From the NCBI GenBank assembly GCA_000827205.1, contig KN832567.1, positions 323,212-387,211 on the forward strand: DNA of 64,000 nucleotides. The letters run 5' to 3'. Numbering within the stretch: position 1 is the first letter of the stretch; the number at the start of each line of letters is the position of its first letter. Below are positions 1 through 11,603 of the stretch, piece after piece. Position numbers and translations under genes: made by a program. Source of the DNA: Plicaturopsis crispa FD-325 SS-3. Its lineage: Eukaryota > Basidiomycota > Agaricomycetes > Amylocorticiales > Amylocorticiaceae. The notes under the pieces are model-generated. The model searched no databases and had not been told where the DNA came from. It saw only the letters and a list, made by a program, of their open reading frames with translations.

Positions 1-704
1 GGAGCGTATTGTGCAAACAGGGAATGTCTTCGGCGTTTCTTTTGGCACGCAGTCGAAGCATTCCGTTTTGTCCTGCGATAACGAATATTAGTGCAGGTTC
101 GTACACTACGATATATGCATAGATAATCACCTTAAGCATTGGTTGCACCTGGCCAAGGTACCCTGCTGTTCCTGATTCCACAAGGGGCACATTCGCCGCC
201 ATGCACATTTTGTTCACATGCCTGCGTGCATCTGCGCAGTGTCAGTAAATCCCGATAGGGCGTCCTCCAGGCGAAGTACCTAGGTTGTCGAGTGCGTTTA
301 ATACGATGTCGAATCCCTGAAACCATTCGATGTCGAACTGCGGCTCCTTGATATTCCCGTGGATGGGTGTTATGCGGACGTTCGGGTTGAACGGTGCTGC
401 GGTCTGTGCCGCCACCAGAGCCTTGCTCTGTTTTACATCCTTCTTCCGGAAGAGAAACTGACGGTTCAGATTCGAAAGGTCGATAGTGTCCAGGTCGAGC
501 AGCGTAATGCGCCCGAAACCTGTAAGCACGATGTTTTTCACTGATTGACTCGCGTTAAGGGATCGTACGCGAAATCAAACGACATATATACGCACATAGT
601 TCACAACCTATCCCTCCAGCTCCCACTAACAGGACCTTCGTTTTCGGTAAACGCGCGTGCAACTCCGGCCCCAAGATAGCTTGCGCATGAGATGTACGCG
701 CCAT
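1..704 (-). CDS. UBA2: SUMO-activating enzyme subunit UBA2 (5' part, cut by window edge)
   Basis: Catalytic subunit of the heterodimeric SUMO E1, which adenylates SUMO and passes it to UBC9. Four exons are visible: 704-596, 540-280, 231-131 and 72 to beyond position 1; their phases agree. The N-terminus shows the adenylation-fold glycine loop VGAGGIGCE, then [10 protein letters not shown] and the very conserved [20 protein letters not shown]. After that come [27 protein letters not shown], the [10 protein letters not shown] segment and [22 protein letters not shown], which starts the zinc/catalytic-cysteine region. The catalytic cysteine and the ubiquitin-fold domain lie outside the window. 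The start is the ATG at 704-702, giving [12 protein letters not shown]. The identification is very secure. Confidence 0.96.
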
Positions 705-1054
705 AGTTGCGCGATGCGATTGTCAGAATATTTGTTCTAGTTTTCAGCGATATGTGTGTGAGATACAGAGGCAGTCCGAGAGCAAGAGAGCAACGTCGAA
801 AGAGACAGGAAACTTGGACAGAGCTTGGGCGAGACGCGAGCGCCGAGAACGAGAGCGACATCGGATTACATAATCACACGCGGTCACGATACTCACTTAG
901 CGACGCGACGCGTTGGGACGCGTCAGCTCTCAGGAATTTATGCAGCGAAATTGCAGCGAAAAGAGTGATATTCAGAGCAAATGGAAAGCAAGATTGAAAC
1001 TAAAACTCTCATAAATAATATATATATACCGCCATGTCGCCAACCTTCACCCTC

Positions 1055-1665
1055 TCACGAAAACCCACTGATCTGCGAGAAATTCGCCTTCCGCCGTCGG
1101 TTATCGTTGTCCGATTTTTTGAAGCGTCGGATGGTGAAATTCATGAGCGAGGAGGGCATCATAAAGTCGATCTTCATCGCACCCGCGTCGAGCTTGCGTT
1201 GCGCGAGGTCGACAATAGCATCCTGCGCGTAGAACGTCTTGGGAGACAATGGAATGGATTCATGGGGGAGAGTAAGCATTTCAGCTTCCGTGAGCTTATA
1301 CGCGGATTTTGCTGCAGAAAGGGTGAGCAAATTGTTTTCGAAGCAAGAGTGAGTACCGCACCATCGCTTTTATACATTGCCTACGCGTGATGACATTCAG
1401 AGCGCATTGAGCCGACGCGAACCCAAGTACTCACTATGGTGCCGATGGGAAAGCGGAAGGTGGAATCAGGCGTCCATGCCTTTCCGAGTTGCGCGTCCCA
1501 GTCCTTCTTCATCTCGCGACCCATTTTCCGCACCTCCTTCTCGATTTCCGCGTCCGCTTTCTCTTCCTCCGTCAATACCTTCATTGGTGCGCGGGGTTTA
1601 CGCGCTTTGGGCGGAGGCGACTCGCGGAAAGCGCAGCGCATCTTTCTGGATCGGACTGGGGGCAT
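1055..1665 (-). CDS. Small basic protein with XPA-like helical motif
   Basis: Two exons (1665-1431 and 1311-1055, intron GTACTT...CTGCAG) give 163 aa in frame. The N-terminal half is Lys/Arg/Glu rich (PPPKARKPRAPMKVLTEEEK) with a charged helix, KEVRKMGREMKKDWDAQLG. Around the splice junction reads FPIGTIVTKSAYKLTEAEML, then PKTFYAQDAIVDLAQRKLD. The pattern T-K-x-x-Y-x-L-x-x-x-[ED]-[LM] resembles the short C-terminal DNA-contact helix of XPA/Rad14, which also occurs in other small fungal proteins. There is no zinc finger, so this is not Rad14 itself. A role in nucleic-acid binding is only an inference. It lies 350 bp upstream of UBA2 in the same orientation. Confidence 0.6.
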
Positions 1666-2029
1666 TGTGCATGCGAAGAGGCGGTAGGCGGTAGCTGGGG
1701 AAGGGAAGAAAAATGCTACATAGTCACCGTACTTATGGTAGCCTGTAATTATTTGTTTTTGGTTGTGTACTTAAATACTGGTTACGTAACAGTACTCAGT
1801 ACTCAGCGTTCTCTGTGGCGTCGGACTGTCCGCTGCTAGATTTCTCTACTACTACTACGTGCTTTTTACCGCAGTTACTGGCACAGTAGTTGCTGCGGGC
1901 CTGCAAGAACCGAAGTCGTGCGACTCCACTGGCTTTTCAACAGACACAGAGCGGACACGGTTCCTCTACTTCAACCACCGACGTTCAACGACGCCGTACC
2001 ACATCCTTCGCCTCGGACACGCAGCAAGG

Positions 2030-4594
2030 ATGCCCCCCAGAGCATCGCAGCCTTCCAAGAGCTCCAAGAAACCTAGCTCTTCCAGAACGAAACTTAACAC
2101 TCTCAAATTCGATTTGCCACCGACGCCCTCGCCCTCGCAGTCGCAGACGCCGCCGAAGAAGAAGTTCAAGCCCCTTACCGCCGTGCGTCCCCATTCGACG
2201 CGTTTTTCTGCGGTCGTGTCGCGTTAACGGCTCGTGCCATGTAGTTTGCGCGGATCCCTGTATTTGATGTCGACGAGCCGCCGCGCCCGCCTGCGAAAAT
2301 AGACGTGAAGGGCAAAGGCAAGGCGACGAATCAGCGACAGGGCGCTCGAGGTGAGCTTCGTTTCTCAAAAGGATCCATTCATGTCCTAACACCGCCTCTA
2401 GACGACAGGCTCTGGGTGGATATACACGAGCCCACGACCGAGGTACGAGTGTCCGGGGCTGATGGTTATGCGGATCCTCACGTGCGACCCTCCAGGCCGA
2501 GCTCGCCGTCCACAAGAAGAAAGTCGACGACGTCCGCCGCTGGTTTGTGGAGGCATTTGACGGCGGCCCGTCAGGAAAACTGAAGAAATATCGCGTGCGT
2601 GTGCGATTTGCCGGCGTCGACGAGCTGACCCCGAATCCTTGCCACAGCGGATTTTGGTGGTCACCGGGCCCGCGGGGACGGCGAAGACCGCGACGGTGCG
2701 TGTTCTGGCGCGAGAATTAGGTTTCGAGACGCTGGAATGGCGCAACACGGTCGGCGAAGCGTACACAAGGGGCGCATTTGGCGGTACGCAGTCGACGTCT
2801 ATGCTCGTCTCCGTTGGCTCACGAACTCTTAGACGAAAGCTCCACAGCGTACAATCAGCCTGTCGAGCACGAAGCCCTCATGGATAAATTCGAGGCGTTT
2901 CTCACTCGTGCGCTGACGTGCCAAAACATTTTTGCGTCCGCCGGCTCAAGCTCCACCTCCTCACAGCGCGCAGACTCGACGCGTCAGGTCGTCCTCCTCG
3001 AGGACCTCCCGAACATCCTCCACGCGAAGACACAGGAGCGCTTCCACGCTGCCTTGAATGCCCTTGTGAACGTGCCCGCGCCCGGTGCGCCGGTGGTCAT
3101 TGTCATTAGTGACGCGGGTGTGCGTGGTGGCGTCGCCGACGAGAGGATGGACGAGGGCGGCGGCGGCGGCAAGTGGGGCAAGGATGTCGTCGACATCCGG
3201 AGCGTGATACCAAGCACGCTCCTCGGCGGGCCGTTCGTAACGCAGATATCGTCAGTGATTCCTACTTGTTCCATCTATGTGTATTGACCCAGCGCAGATT
3301 CAACCCCATCGCGCCGACACTCCTACGCAAGGCATTGAAGGCTCTCTTGACCACCCAGTTTGCAAACACTTCTTTGAGCGGCCCGTCTGCAGAAGTCCTC
3401 GACGTGATCGTCGACTCTGCGAACGGGGACATCCGCAGTGCCATCATGGCGCTCCAATTCGCTTGCGTCGTTGACCTTCCTGGCACCGCTGCGAAGAAAC
3501 GGAAATCTAAAGGAGGAACAGGAGGAAGCACGGGTGTTGTGCTGGACGCTGTTGCACGGAGAGAACAGAGTTTAGCACTCTTCCATCTCATGGGCAAAGT
3601 GCTTTACAACAAGCGTACGTACCATGCACTCAAAAAAAAAGAATCTATGGTAGCGTCAGTACTGAACGATTATATAGGCAAAGGCGATCCGCCAAATCCG
3701 TCCGCTACCGCTAAGGATATACAGCGTGAAAAAGAAATTGATGCACGGTTGAAGGATCCACCGTCCCTGCCGCCTTTTCTTGCTGATCATGAGCGGCCCA
3801 CAAGTCGTGTCGACGTCGATGTGTGTCTTGCTCACTTCCCAGCATGTCTTGGTATACTAAATCTTCGTGCCAAAACAGACACTCTATGCAGACTCTCCCA
3901 TCGATTCCTCGCTCTACTCGCTCTACATCCACCAGAACTACCCGCAGTTCTGTGACGATATCGACCATTGCGAGGGGGTCTCGGAATGGATGAGCTGGGT
4001 CGACTCAAGCGGCGGCGAATCCGTGAGTATCGACTTGTCGCACACATCTAGCTAATAGCATAAACTGACAAGGCGCTGAGACAGTGGCACCAAGCCAACC
4101 CCCATCGTTTTCACCTGCTCACGCTCGGCACTCTGCACTCCCTGCCCTCGCCCGTCACGCGCCGCTCCCAAAAGATGCTCAAATCCGCGTTCTTCGACGC
4201 CATGAAGAGCGAGCGCGAGGCCGAGGACGCGGTGCGCGACGTCGGCGGGTGGCTGCTGAGTCTCGCCACTACACCGAGTGCTGGCGAGACGGGCGGCACC
4301 GCGTGGCGCGCGGGCGGGTGGACGAAGAGAGAAATCGCCATGGAGCTAGGCGGCGTGCTGAAGGCACGCGACAAGCAGCGCTCCGCGGCGCCTGGCCCCG
4401 CGACGCATCGGCTGTTCTCGAGCCTGCCGTTCGTGCGCGGCGGGGACTCGGGAGGGATATTACTTCGGGAGGGAGACGATGCCGGCGAAGATGACGCTCT
4501 CGACGAGGATGCCGACGCCGGGCTTGGAGGGGCGGCGAAGGTCCAGGAGAACGATGGCGGGTGGTTGGCAGGTGATGATATCGAAGACTTTTGA
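2030..4594 (+). CDS. RAD17: Checkpoint clamp loader RAD17
   Basis: AAA+ ATPase that, with RFC2-5, loads the 9-1-1 clamp at damaged DNA to start ATR/Rad3 signalling. Ten exons close to 700 aa: 2030-2215, 2245-2350, 2402-2442, 2496-2594, 2648-2783, 2833-3250, 3298-3614, 3678-3824, 3892-4022 and 4073-4594. The N-terminus is Ser/Pro/Lys rich. The family signature LWVDIHEPTTEAELAVHKKK leads to DDVRRWF, followed by Walker A GPAGTAKTAT, VLLEDLPNIL (Walker B region) and VVIVISDAG (sensor). A basic patch is KKRKSKGG; later come DSSLYSLYIHQNYPQFC and an acidic C-terminus. The start is the ATG that opens MPPRASQPSKSS. The eighth intron's donor has a second candidate 4 nt away; the one used keeps the frame. 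Confidence 0.93.
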
Positions 4595-5066
4595 GCGTGT
4601 CAACGTACGCCTGCTCGATCTGATTTCTTGGCCCTTCCATACGTTGCATTCTGAGTATCCTGAAACAGTGGGTGGGTCAAAGGAGTGATCATATTCGTGG
4701 TCGTGAGTCGTAAGGACCCAGTACTGTTATATGTACAAGATTTGGATTCAAGAAATCCGTCAAACAAGTGTTTGGAATCGTGTAGTGGTATACAATGCCG
4801 ACTGCAACAGGCGTCCTATTCAGAGCCGCTAGCTTGGATATGGGGTATAGGGAAATGACGACTGGCTCGATGAGCAGCGCTGTGCTGGAAATGGGGACAT
4901 GTTCCTGGACACTGTCGTATTCCTACAAAACTCTACCAACTTGATCAGCAGATTATTTCGAAGAAATCATGGCAGTTGAGCTCACAAACTGTACGACCGC
5001 CTCCCGGTTCAAAACGACATAACGCAGAATCTTGCGCGAGGGTAGTGCATGGCTGCATTGCAGGCA
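4595..5066. other. Convergent intergenic region, RAD17 / DnaJ-like A
   Basis: About 470 bp between two converging 3' ends. I see no ORF, RNA gene or repeat here, so it probably holds the two 3' UTRs and terminators. Confidence 0.5.
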
Positions 5067-6271
5067 CTACCGTGGATCGCCTTCGTCATCATCGCCTTCG
5101 TCGTCGTCGTCGTCGTCGTCGTCGACGACGTCCATGCCCCAGCCCTCGTCCTCGTCGTCCTCGTCCTCGAGGTCAACCCTCTCGAGCTCTACCTTCCTTC
5201 CGAATATATCGGTGACAGAGGACCCATAGGGCAAGACATCTTGGTCTCTGGGAAGCACTTTCGCAAGACGCGAAAGGGCGTACTGAACTGCTGGGCTCCG
5301 GGAGACGGGAGGAAATTTCACAATCACGTCTAGATAGAGATCGCCATAGGATTGATTCCTCAGGCCGGGGTCCTCAGTAGGATCTGAGGGCATGCCCTCG
5401 CCCCGGATGACCTTTCGGCTTTCTGCGAGTGGAATCCCAACGAGGTCAATGCAGGCATACGTTGATAAATAAAAAATCACTCACTCCAGGCGCGGAATTG
5501 CCTGGACCAGGGAGAGACGCGCACGTGTAAGTATTCTCCATCCAGATGTCTGAGCCTCAGCATGCCTCCTCTCCAAAGAGTCACTAAATCGACGTAGAGG
5601 GGTCTGTGCAGGTCTTTTCTATCCCTCGCGAACCTCTTGTGCGGCTGCTCCACAAGCGTCACAGTCGTGTCGCCGCTCTTCTTGGAAAACCCCGCGATGG
5701 GTTGGCGACCCTCGCCCACGAATCTGATCATATGTCCGTCGACCATCCCCTTCAAAATGTGCACCTCCAGGGTTTTGCTCTCTAACACCTTGCCGGATGT
5801 GCCGCAGGCACTGCAGGATTCCATCCAAGCCTCTACGCCGTTGTCAACAATGCGACCGCGTCCGGGGCACACATTGCACCGTTGCGAATGGTTCTCGCGA
5901 CGGCGCCCTTCGTCATCCCAAAGCATCTCATAGGACAGCGGCTGGCTGCCACATAGCTCGCATCCGACCCAGGTGGGTATCTTCGCACCACTGTGTCCGA
6001 AGCATGCTGTGCAAGTGACAGAGCGATGCACGCGAATTGTCTTCGTGGCCCCATTGTAGAATTCCTCGAGGGTGACATTCATGCGATGGTCATAACCGCC
6101 GGTCTTCCGAGGAGCAGCACGCAAGGGGGAAGAGGCGTCGCGGCTGAAGGGAGAACGAAAGCTCCAAGGGTTCGGGGCGTGCTATAATTGATCGATGTCA
6201 ATCTATTAGGCCTGTGGCGTTGGCAGTAGAGAGAGGAGGTAGCATACCGGGCGTGCGTTCGTGCCAGGCAT
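5067..6271 (-). CDS. J-domain-less DnaJ-like protein, copy A
   Basis: Three exons (6271-6248, 6181-5485, 5422-5067) give 358 aa. It has the second half of a class A Hsp40: MNVTLEEFYNG (start of the client-binding domain), a zinc-binding insert with motifs CTACFGHSG, CELCGSQP (degenerate), CNVCPGRG and CSACGTSG, then the second client-binding domain (TLVEQPHKRF, LDGEYLHV, GDLYLDVIVKFPP). The C-terminus is very acidic: an eight-Asp run in DVVDDDDDDDDEGDDDEGD. No J domain or HPD motif is present. The 8-codon first exon (MPGTNARP) follows a TATA-like box by about 80 bp, so a hidden upstream J-domain exon is unlikely. It is a tandem paralogue of the gene at 7043-8121, with the same exon plan. It probably binds unfolded clients without recruiting Hsp70 through a J domain; that is inference. 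Confidence 0.85.
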
Positions 6272-7042
6272 TTAGAAAAGAAACCGGATGATTGTGGTGA
6301 AGACGGGAAGACAGTGGGTACTATCCGATCAGTACGATCAGATAAATCTCATATATACCTCTCTGGGCGCTTACAGTCAATGTTATCGGGTAGTTCCCAT
6401 GGGAAGAAACTTGACTCACTCACCTAAGGCCACGGAGTCATATGGACCCACTAGACCAAACATCTAGGGGCCAATCCGATAACAATCAGCTACTTTATGT
6501 TCAGAGCAACCAAACGAGGTCTCAGCAGGTACACGCCATGGAGTGCAATCCGAGTCAAGTTCGACCCATGTCGAAGGAGGTTGAAGGATGGCGAGTGCTT
6601 TCTGATACCTTGAGAGACAGTGACCGCCGGCGGGCGGTCGCCGGTCACAAACGCGCAGTCGAAGTACATGGTCGAAAAAGGCTGGACCGTTGTTTGAGGA
6701 TATCCAACGAAGGAGATTCGTGATTGCGACGACGGGACTATATAATGTACATGCTGTTCCAAACCAGCAATCCGTCAAAACAGCCCAGAGAATCATGCAG
6801 CACTGCCCGCGGTTCGAACCCACATGCCTGTACACGATAACGCGCAAGCCTACAGCGGGCCTGCGAGGGTATATGCGCTTGACGGAAAACATACAAGTAC
6901 CATAAAGTTCTGCGATTCAACACTGAGAACGGCTCATTAGCATAAAATTTACTACTCACCTGAGCGTCCGTTTCCCCGGGCTACGACTCGGGAGATCCAC
7001 AGTACCATCTGGGCTCCATATTGGATATGGTTAGCGTAGGTG
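6272..7042 (-). promoter_or_regulatory. Promoter region of DnaJ-like A (duplicated with the gene)
   Basis: The block around 6350-6395, read on the minus strand, contains a TATA-like GGTATATATG about 80 bp before the start codon. It is preceded by a conserved stretch (GATAACATTGACTGTAAGCGC) that recurs with few changes around 8203-8245, at the same distance from the start of copy B. So the tandem duplication carried the promoter with it. The rest of the 770 bp has no supported gene; a T-loop-like GGTTCGAACC near 6810 does not fold into a tRNA. Confidence 0.55.
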
Positions 7043-8121
7043 CTACTGCTGATCTCTCGGGTCGTCCTCGAGCTCTACATCCCTGAATCCAGAGTTGTTG
7101 TGTCCAAGAGAGTTAGCAGGCAAGACGTCTCGATCCATGGGAAGCGCGTGCGCGAGGCTGGAAAGGGCTTTCTGAACCTCCAGATTTTGGAAGGCGGTAG
7201 GAAATTTCACGATGACGTCGAGATAGAGGTTGCCGTAGGTTAGATTCTCCAGGCTAGGGTCAGCGACAGTATTCGGAGGCATTCCTTTGCCCCTAATGAC
7301 CTTCAAGCTCTCTGTAATTGGTGTGCGAGTGAGCGAGTGAAGTATCAAACATCATCATATTGACTCACTGTCTACGTTAATGGTTCCAGGAGCGATATCT
7401 ACGAGCAGGGTACGGCCGTCCAAGTGCCTGAACTTGTGCGTGGCTCCGCTCATGACAGTCACCAGGTCGACGTAGAGAGGCCGCCGGCAGCGTAGGTGTA
7501 TGCCCCGCCTCTCGAACATGTCGTGGGGCTGCTCCACGAGCGTGACGGTCACGGCGCGAAGATCTCCGTGCGACATCCAGCCTCGGTGACGGTCGTCGAC
7601 GAATTTGAGCGTGTTCCCATTGACCATTCCCTTCAAAATCTGCACCGCCAAGGTCTTCATCTCAAAAGCCTCCCCGTCTCCGCCACAGTCGATGCACGAG
7701 AGTTCGGAATCGTCTGCGATGATGTGCCCGACTCCCTCGCACATGTCGCACTTCCGCGTGTACTCTCTTATTTCGAACCCCACGCGTTCCATCAGAGAGT
7801 ACACCCCGCCGCCGCAACATTTCTCGCATTCCAGTTTTATGCGGGTGCTCGTGTGACCCGTACCCCCACACCCCTGGCAGGGAACAGGCCATTTCACGCG
7901 GATCTTCTTCGTAGCCCCATGGTAAAACTCCTCAAGAGTGACAGGCAGGCGGTATTTGCTACCAGCTGACTTCCGGAGGGGGCGTGAGGTCGAGAGATCG
8001 TCATGATACCGTGAAGAACCGTAGCTCCGAGGATTGGCGGGCTGCTAAAAGTCGTCGATCAGACATATGACGTGTACAGTAAGGAGAAGAGTGAGCGCAC
8101 TGTGCGATCAGTGCCGGGCAT
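7043..8121 (-). CDS. J-domain-less DnaJ-like protein, copy B
   Basis: Three exons (8121-8101, 8044-7369, 7311-7043) give 321 aa. The plan matches copy A: a 7-codon first exon MPGTDRT, then LPVTLEEFYHGATKKIRV. Four zinc motifs are intact (CQGCGGTG, CEKCCGGG, CDMCEGVG, CIDCGGDG), followed by LAVQILKGMVNGNTLKFVDD, TLVEQPHDMFERRG, FRHLDGRTLLVDIAPGTI and LTYGNLYLDVIVKFP. It lacks both the J domain and the long Asp tail of copy A. Class A Hsp40 proteins normally have about 400 aa with a 70-aa J domain, so the missing length is what that domain would supply. The zinc cluster is better kept here than in copy A, so B may be closer to the ancestral form. Confidence 0.87.
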
Positions 8122-8548
8122 ATTGGGATTGAAGAAAGCGGGTAATTGCAGTAATGACCGAAGGACAGCAAATACTATCTTATCGATACGACGATATGTC
8201 GGGCATATATACCTCTGTGAGCGCTTAGAGTCATTGTTATCGCATCCTACTGCAGGGGAAAAATTACTATATGTGGAACTTCGGAAAGACTTGCCCACTC
8301 ACCTGAATGCCAAACCTACGGCTCGAGCGGCTTTGGGCAGTGGATCCGCCGAGCTGAACATAGCTGCTGGTCGTCGATCGAGGTCAGATGCTTTCTATCG
8401 GGAGTCCGGATACACTCATTCCGATAGGATTACATCCTGCCAGGTTCTGAGTACAAGGGACATACATAAGTTCGAGTCGTCGGTCGCAAGTTATTTGTTC
8501 GTCTCTGCATTTCTGACAGCGAGTGTCTTCCTATCGATCTCGCTGTGC
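8122..8548 (-). promoter_or_regulatory. Promoter region of DnaJ-like B
   Basis: The minus strand carries a TATA-like GGTATATATG near 8204-8213, about 80 bp before the start at 8121, and the upstream block shared with copy A (see 6272-7042). A GGAACTTCGG stretch near 8276 looks like a heat-shock element half-site pair, but the spacing is one base short of the consensus. A long open frame on the plus strand (8072-8698) crosses both this promoter and the BNA1 3' end and has no protein-like features. Confidence 0.5.
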
Positions 8549-9259
8549 TCATTTTGCATCAGCCACGAGTCCGCACGCTTGGCATCTACGCAAATTTGCG
8601 TCCTTCATCCATGCTTGGATGAGAGGCTTGAGCTGCGTCCCAAGATCGGTTACATGAAACGAGTCTTCGTGAATGATAGTGGGCGAAGTGTGGACTGATG
8701 AACGGCAATACCAGCGCAGCCGATCTGGGGCACATGATTACGGTTGACTGAAGGAGCATGAATAGAAGACACACCTGTCGCAGACGGCGGACGGACACGC
8801 TCTATCACGATGCCTATCGTGTCCGCGAAACGGACCGGATTGTGCGGTGTATTCCCTAGCACACGCGTCAATCGTTTCGTCTTGCCACGAAATTCATAGC
8901 AGACCTGGCAGGAGAAACATCTCGCCTTCGCCAATATGTATATCGCGAAACTCGCCATCGTCTACCACACGGAGAAGCATCGCGCCCTTGTGCTGATAAA
9001 ACCACTCCTGTATGATTTATCAACAAATCAATGAAGATTGTGGTCCGCATAGGCCTTCGCTAGTAGACTACGGGCGCCGCCGCACTTTGCGCACCTCTGT
9101 CTCGTTGACATGGTAGTCGTTCCGTTCGTTGGGTCCACCGACAGCCATCACGATGAAGTCCGATCCAGAGTAAAGGCAGAAATTGTTGACGGGAGGCTTC
9201 AAAAGGTGTTCATTTTCGCGGAGCCAAAGTGGCAAGTTCAAAGGTGGTGGCAGAGGCAT
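8549..9259 (-). CDS. BNA1: 3-hydroxyanthranilate 3,4-dioxygenase
   Basis: Cytosolic iron-dependent ring-cleaving dioxygenase of de novo NAD synthesis (kynurenine pathway); it turns 3-hydroxyanthranilate into the precursor of quinolinate. Four exons (9259-9095, 9007-8905, 8855-8775, 8724-8549) give 174 aa, the usual fungal length. Hallmarks are [18 protein letters not shown] at the N-terminus, [17 protein letters not shown] with the metal-binding His and Glu, [20 protein letters not shown] with a further metal His, VIERVRP, and a C-terminal rubredoxin-like zinc site: LRWYC and RRCQACG. The start ATG opens [10 protein letters not shown]. All motifs are intact, so the enzyme should be active. 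Confidence 0.96.
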
Positions 9260-9621
9260 TGTTTTGAGTCTGGTTCTGAAATACAGCTCCCGAAGCTTCA
9301 CGAAGATAGTATACAGAGCCTTGGTGGTAGAGAGCAGGTAGAGAGAGAAACAGAACGTCGTCCGACTCCGAGTCATCGTTGTCCGCAATAACGGGAATGA
9401 ATAGCCCCTGAGTATGTTATGCGCTGAAGTGGCTAGCCTTGTCTGAGACTCTTTCTTTCTTACCTTTGCCTCAATTTCTCGGAAACACGCATGCATACGG
9501 TTCGTGCGTAGGAATTCATTGTTTTGTCTGCAGTAAGCACTCTGGCGAGTCTTATATCATATTTAGTGTTGACTAGCATAGACAACGTTCTGGCATCAAG
9601 GCGCGACATTGTCGGTCGACA

Positions 9622-11022
9622 ATGACAGACATGGCCAATGTCTTGACTCACGAGGACCTTCCACTGGAGCTATGGCTCGACATATTTCGATATGCGACCT
9701 ATACGCCAAATGCGACATCTCTGTCCCCGGTGGATCCCTTCGTGCCTCTGCATCCATCGTATAATGCGATGGGACCAAACATGCCAACCATAGCGATGAA
9801 AACGAAATGCAGCCTTGTTCTCGTGTGCCGGTAAGTACATATCCCTACCAGGGATGTATCAACGGCTTAAATTAGCTCGCACAGTGCCTGGAAGCGTGTA
9901 GCGACTGAGATCCTCTACGAATATATCCCGATCCGAAGTCCCCGTCGTGCGGACATGATTCTCACCGCTCTGAATGGCATCCCTTTGAGCACTAGCCCCG
10001 ACCAGCGCACTTCGGAGTACGGGAAATGGACACGTCATATCAGCGTGCACACCGGCGTGCGCGGTGCGGACACGTTCTCGTTTCTCCAGAAAGTCTACTA
10101 CATTTTACGTCTATGTCCCAACCTACGTGCGTTCACAGGAAACTGGACCCGGCCCTTGCCCATCCACTTCATGGCCATACTTGTCTCCAAGCTTGGACCA
10201 TCTCTGCACCATCTGATGTGGGATGAGGAGACATTTGCGGCGGTGTCGGCGGACACATGCGTCATAGCAACCCCAGAATTTTTCGGCATGTTCAGAGCAC
10301 TCCGCGTTCTCGATCTGCGCAAAGGCGTGGGGTGTGCTATGCCCGCTCGTGACCAGAAGATACCGCGTCCTGAGCTGCCACACGTTGAAGACTTGCTGGT
10401 TGGCAGCCAACCTTATCGAAACCTACCTGTCGCCTCTACGCTGCAGCTTCCTTCGCTCAGACGTGTCGTTCTCGAGCAAAGAGGCACCTTCTGGTTGGTC
10501 TCTGAGCTTAAAGACTTCATTGCCGCGCACGGTCCCAGGATAAGAAGTCTGGACGTAGCCTCGGGCCATCTTCCCCGGGACTCGTGTCGCATTGATCTGT
10601 CCATTTTCACCGACCCAGACGCATGCCCCAACCTTGCGGACTTGACGTTCCACGTCTGCACCCCAGCAATCACGCCCTCGGCGCAGCCGCATACAGCGCT
10701 CCGGCGGATTGGCTTGCGCGGCGTGGATGTTGACAAGCTGATCCATCCGCGCGACAAAATTCGCCAACATCTCGCGGAGAACCATCCTTCCAGAAACGGG
10801 CACGAATATCTCGAAACGGTTCTCAATCTCGTGGACTCCGCTTTCCCCAACCTCGAAGTAGTCAGGACCGTCGGATGGTTCGCCGATGCAGAGTCGGTGA
10901 CTGGGAAAGAGATATTCTATACGTGGGTGGATCGATATGAGAAGCAGGGCCTAGATTTGCAGGATGGTGAAGGGATATTGTGGTTGTTCAGCGATGGCTC
11001 TACAGATTCCGAGTCGGAGTAA
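9622..11022 (+). CDS. F-box domain protein
   Basis: Two exons (9622-9830 and 9885-11022) give 448 aa. An F-box lies at the N-terminus: HEDLPLELWLDIFRYATYT, and, after the intron, CRAWKRVATEILYEYIPIRS. The rest alternates short beta and helical segments with repeated leucine-rich stretches (YYILRLCPNLRAFTG, FRALRVLDLR, HVEDLLVG, PNLADLTFHV, AFPNLEVVRTVGW), as in the large agaricomycete F-box families with divergent LRR-like C-termini. Such proteins join SCF ubiquitin ligases through SKP1; the substrate cannot be guessed. The C-terminus is Ser/Asp rich (FSDGSTDSESE). An alternative start ATG lies at 9631. Confidence 0.85.
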
Positions 11023-11603
11023 CAGCGGTTCTCTACTAAGCGACACGGCGTTGAATATTGATTGTTTGTCCCGAGACTGCCTTGCCAAACAACGCTTTAC
11101 GAAATTGCCGTAGTCGAATTCTTTCGTCTTCACGCGAGACAATGCGTTGCGGGAAAACGCGGTGCAGGAATCGAATGGCCTCGTAGAGCGAACGCTAGTT
11201 CACTTGTGTCGATGCAGGGGGTGCTGGGCGGCGTCGCAAATCCGCCAGGGTTTCCTGAGATGGTTGGATGGAAACGAAGGCTGCTCGTAGTCCCGGCGTG
11301 AAGACGCGCGATGACGACTTGTAACGAATATTTCTTCATTCTACATCCAAATTTTAGTCAACAGTGGGTAGCCTGGAAATGTTTCAAGAATTTAATGTTG
11401 CACGTCGCACGCACTCGAGCCTTCGTCCAATTGCGCACAACTTATTCTGTGCTCGCAAATCTGGCGGTGCGACAGGTAGCTCCACAGCGTGCTGTATCAG
11501 CGCTGCCCGCAATGAACTTGGTGACTTTCAAATAGAATGTCGGGTTGTGCATGATCATAGTGATTGAGGGTACTTCTCCGATACACATAGTGCGATATCC
11601 CAG
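11023..11603. other. Convergent intergenic region, F-box gene / IES6
   Basis: About 580 bp between two 3' ends. Short ORFs in several frames show no family features. I see no repeat or RNA gene. Confidence 0.4.

Noticed and set aside
5090-5170. GTC-rich simple repeat as a non-coding microsatellite
   Set aside because: It is the Asp/Glu-coding acidic tail of DnaJ-like A in frame up to the stop codon at 5067-5069.
6790-6850. T-loop-like GGTTCGAACC suggesting a tRNA
   Set aside because: The bases next to the loop do not pair as a T stem on either strand, and no A-box or acceptor stem is found at the right distance.
8270-8290. Heat-shock element before DnaJ-like B
   Set aside because: GAAcTTC has one base between half-sites instead of two, and copy A has no equivalent site.
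8072-8698. 208-codon plus-strand open frame
   Set aside because: It crosses the DnaJ-like B promoter and the BNA1 coding end on the other strand and has no domain, signal or splice logic.
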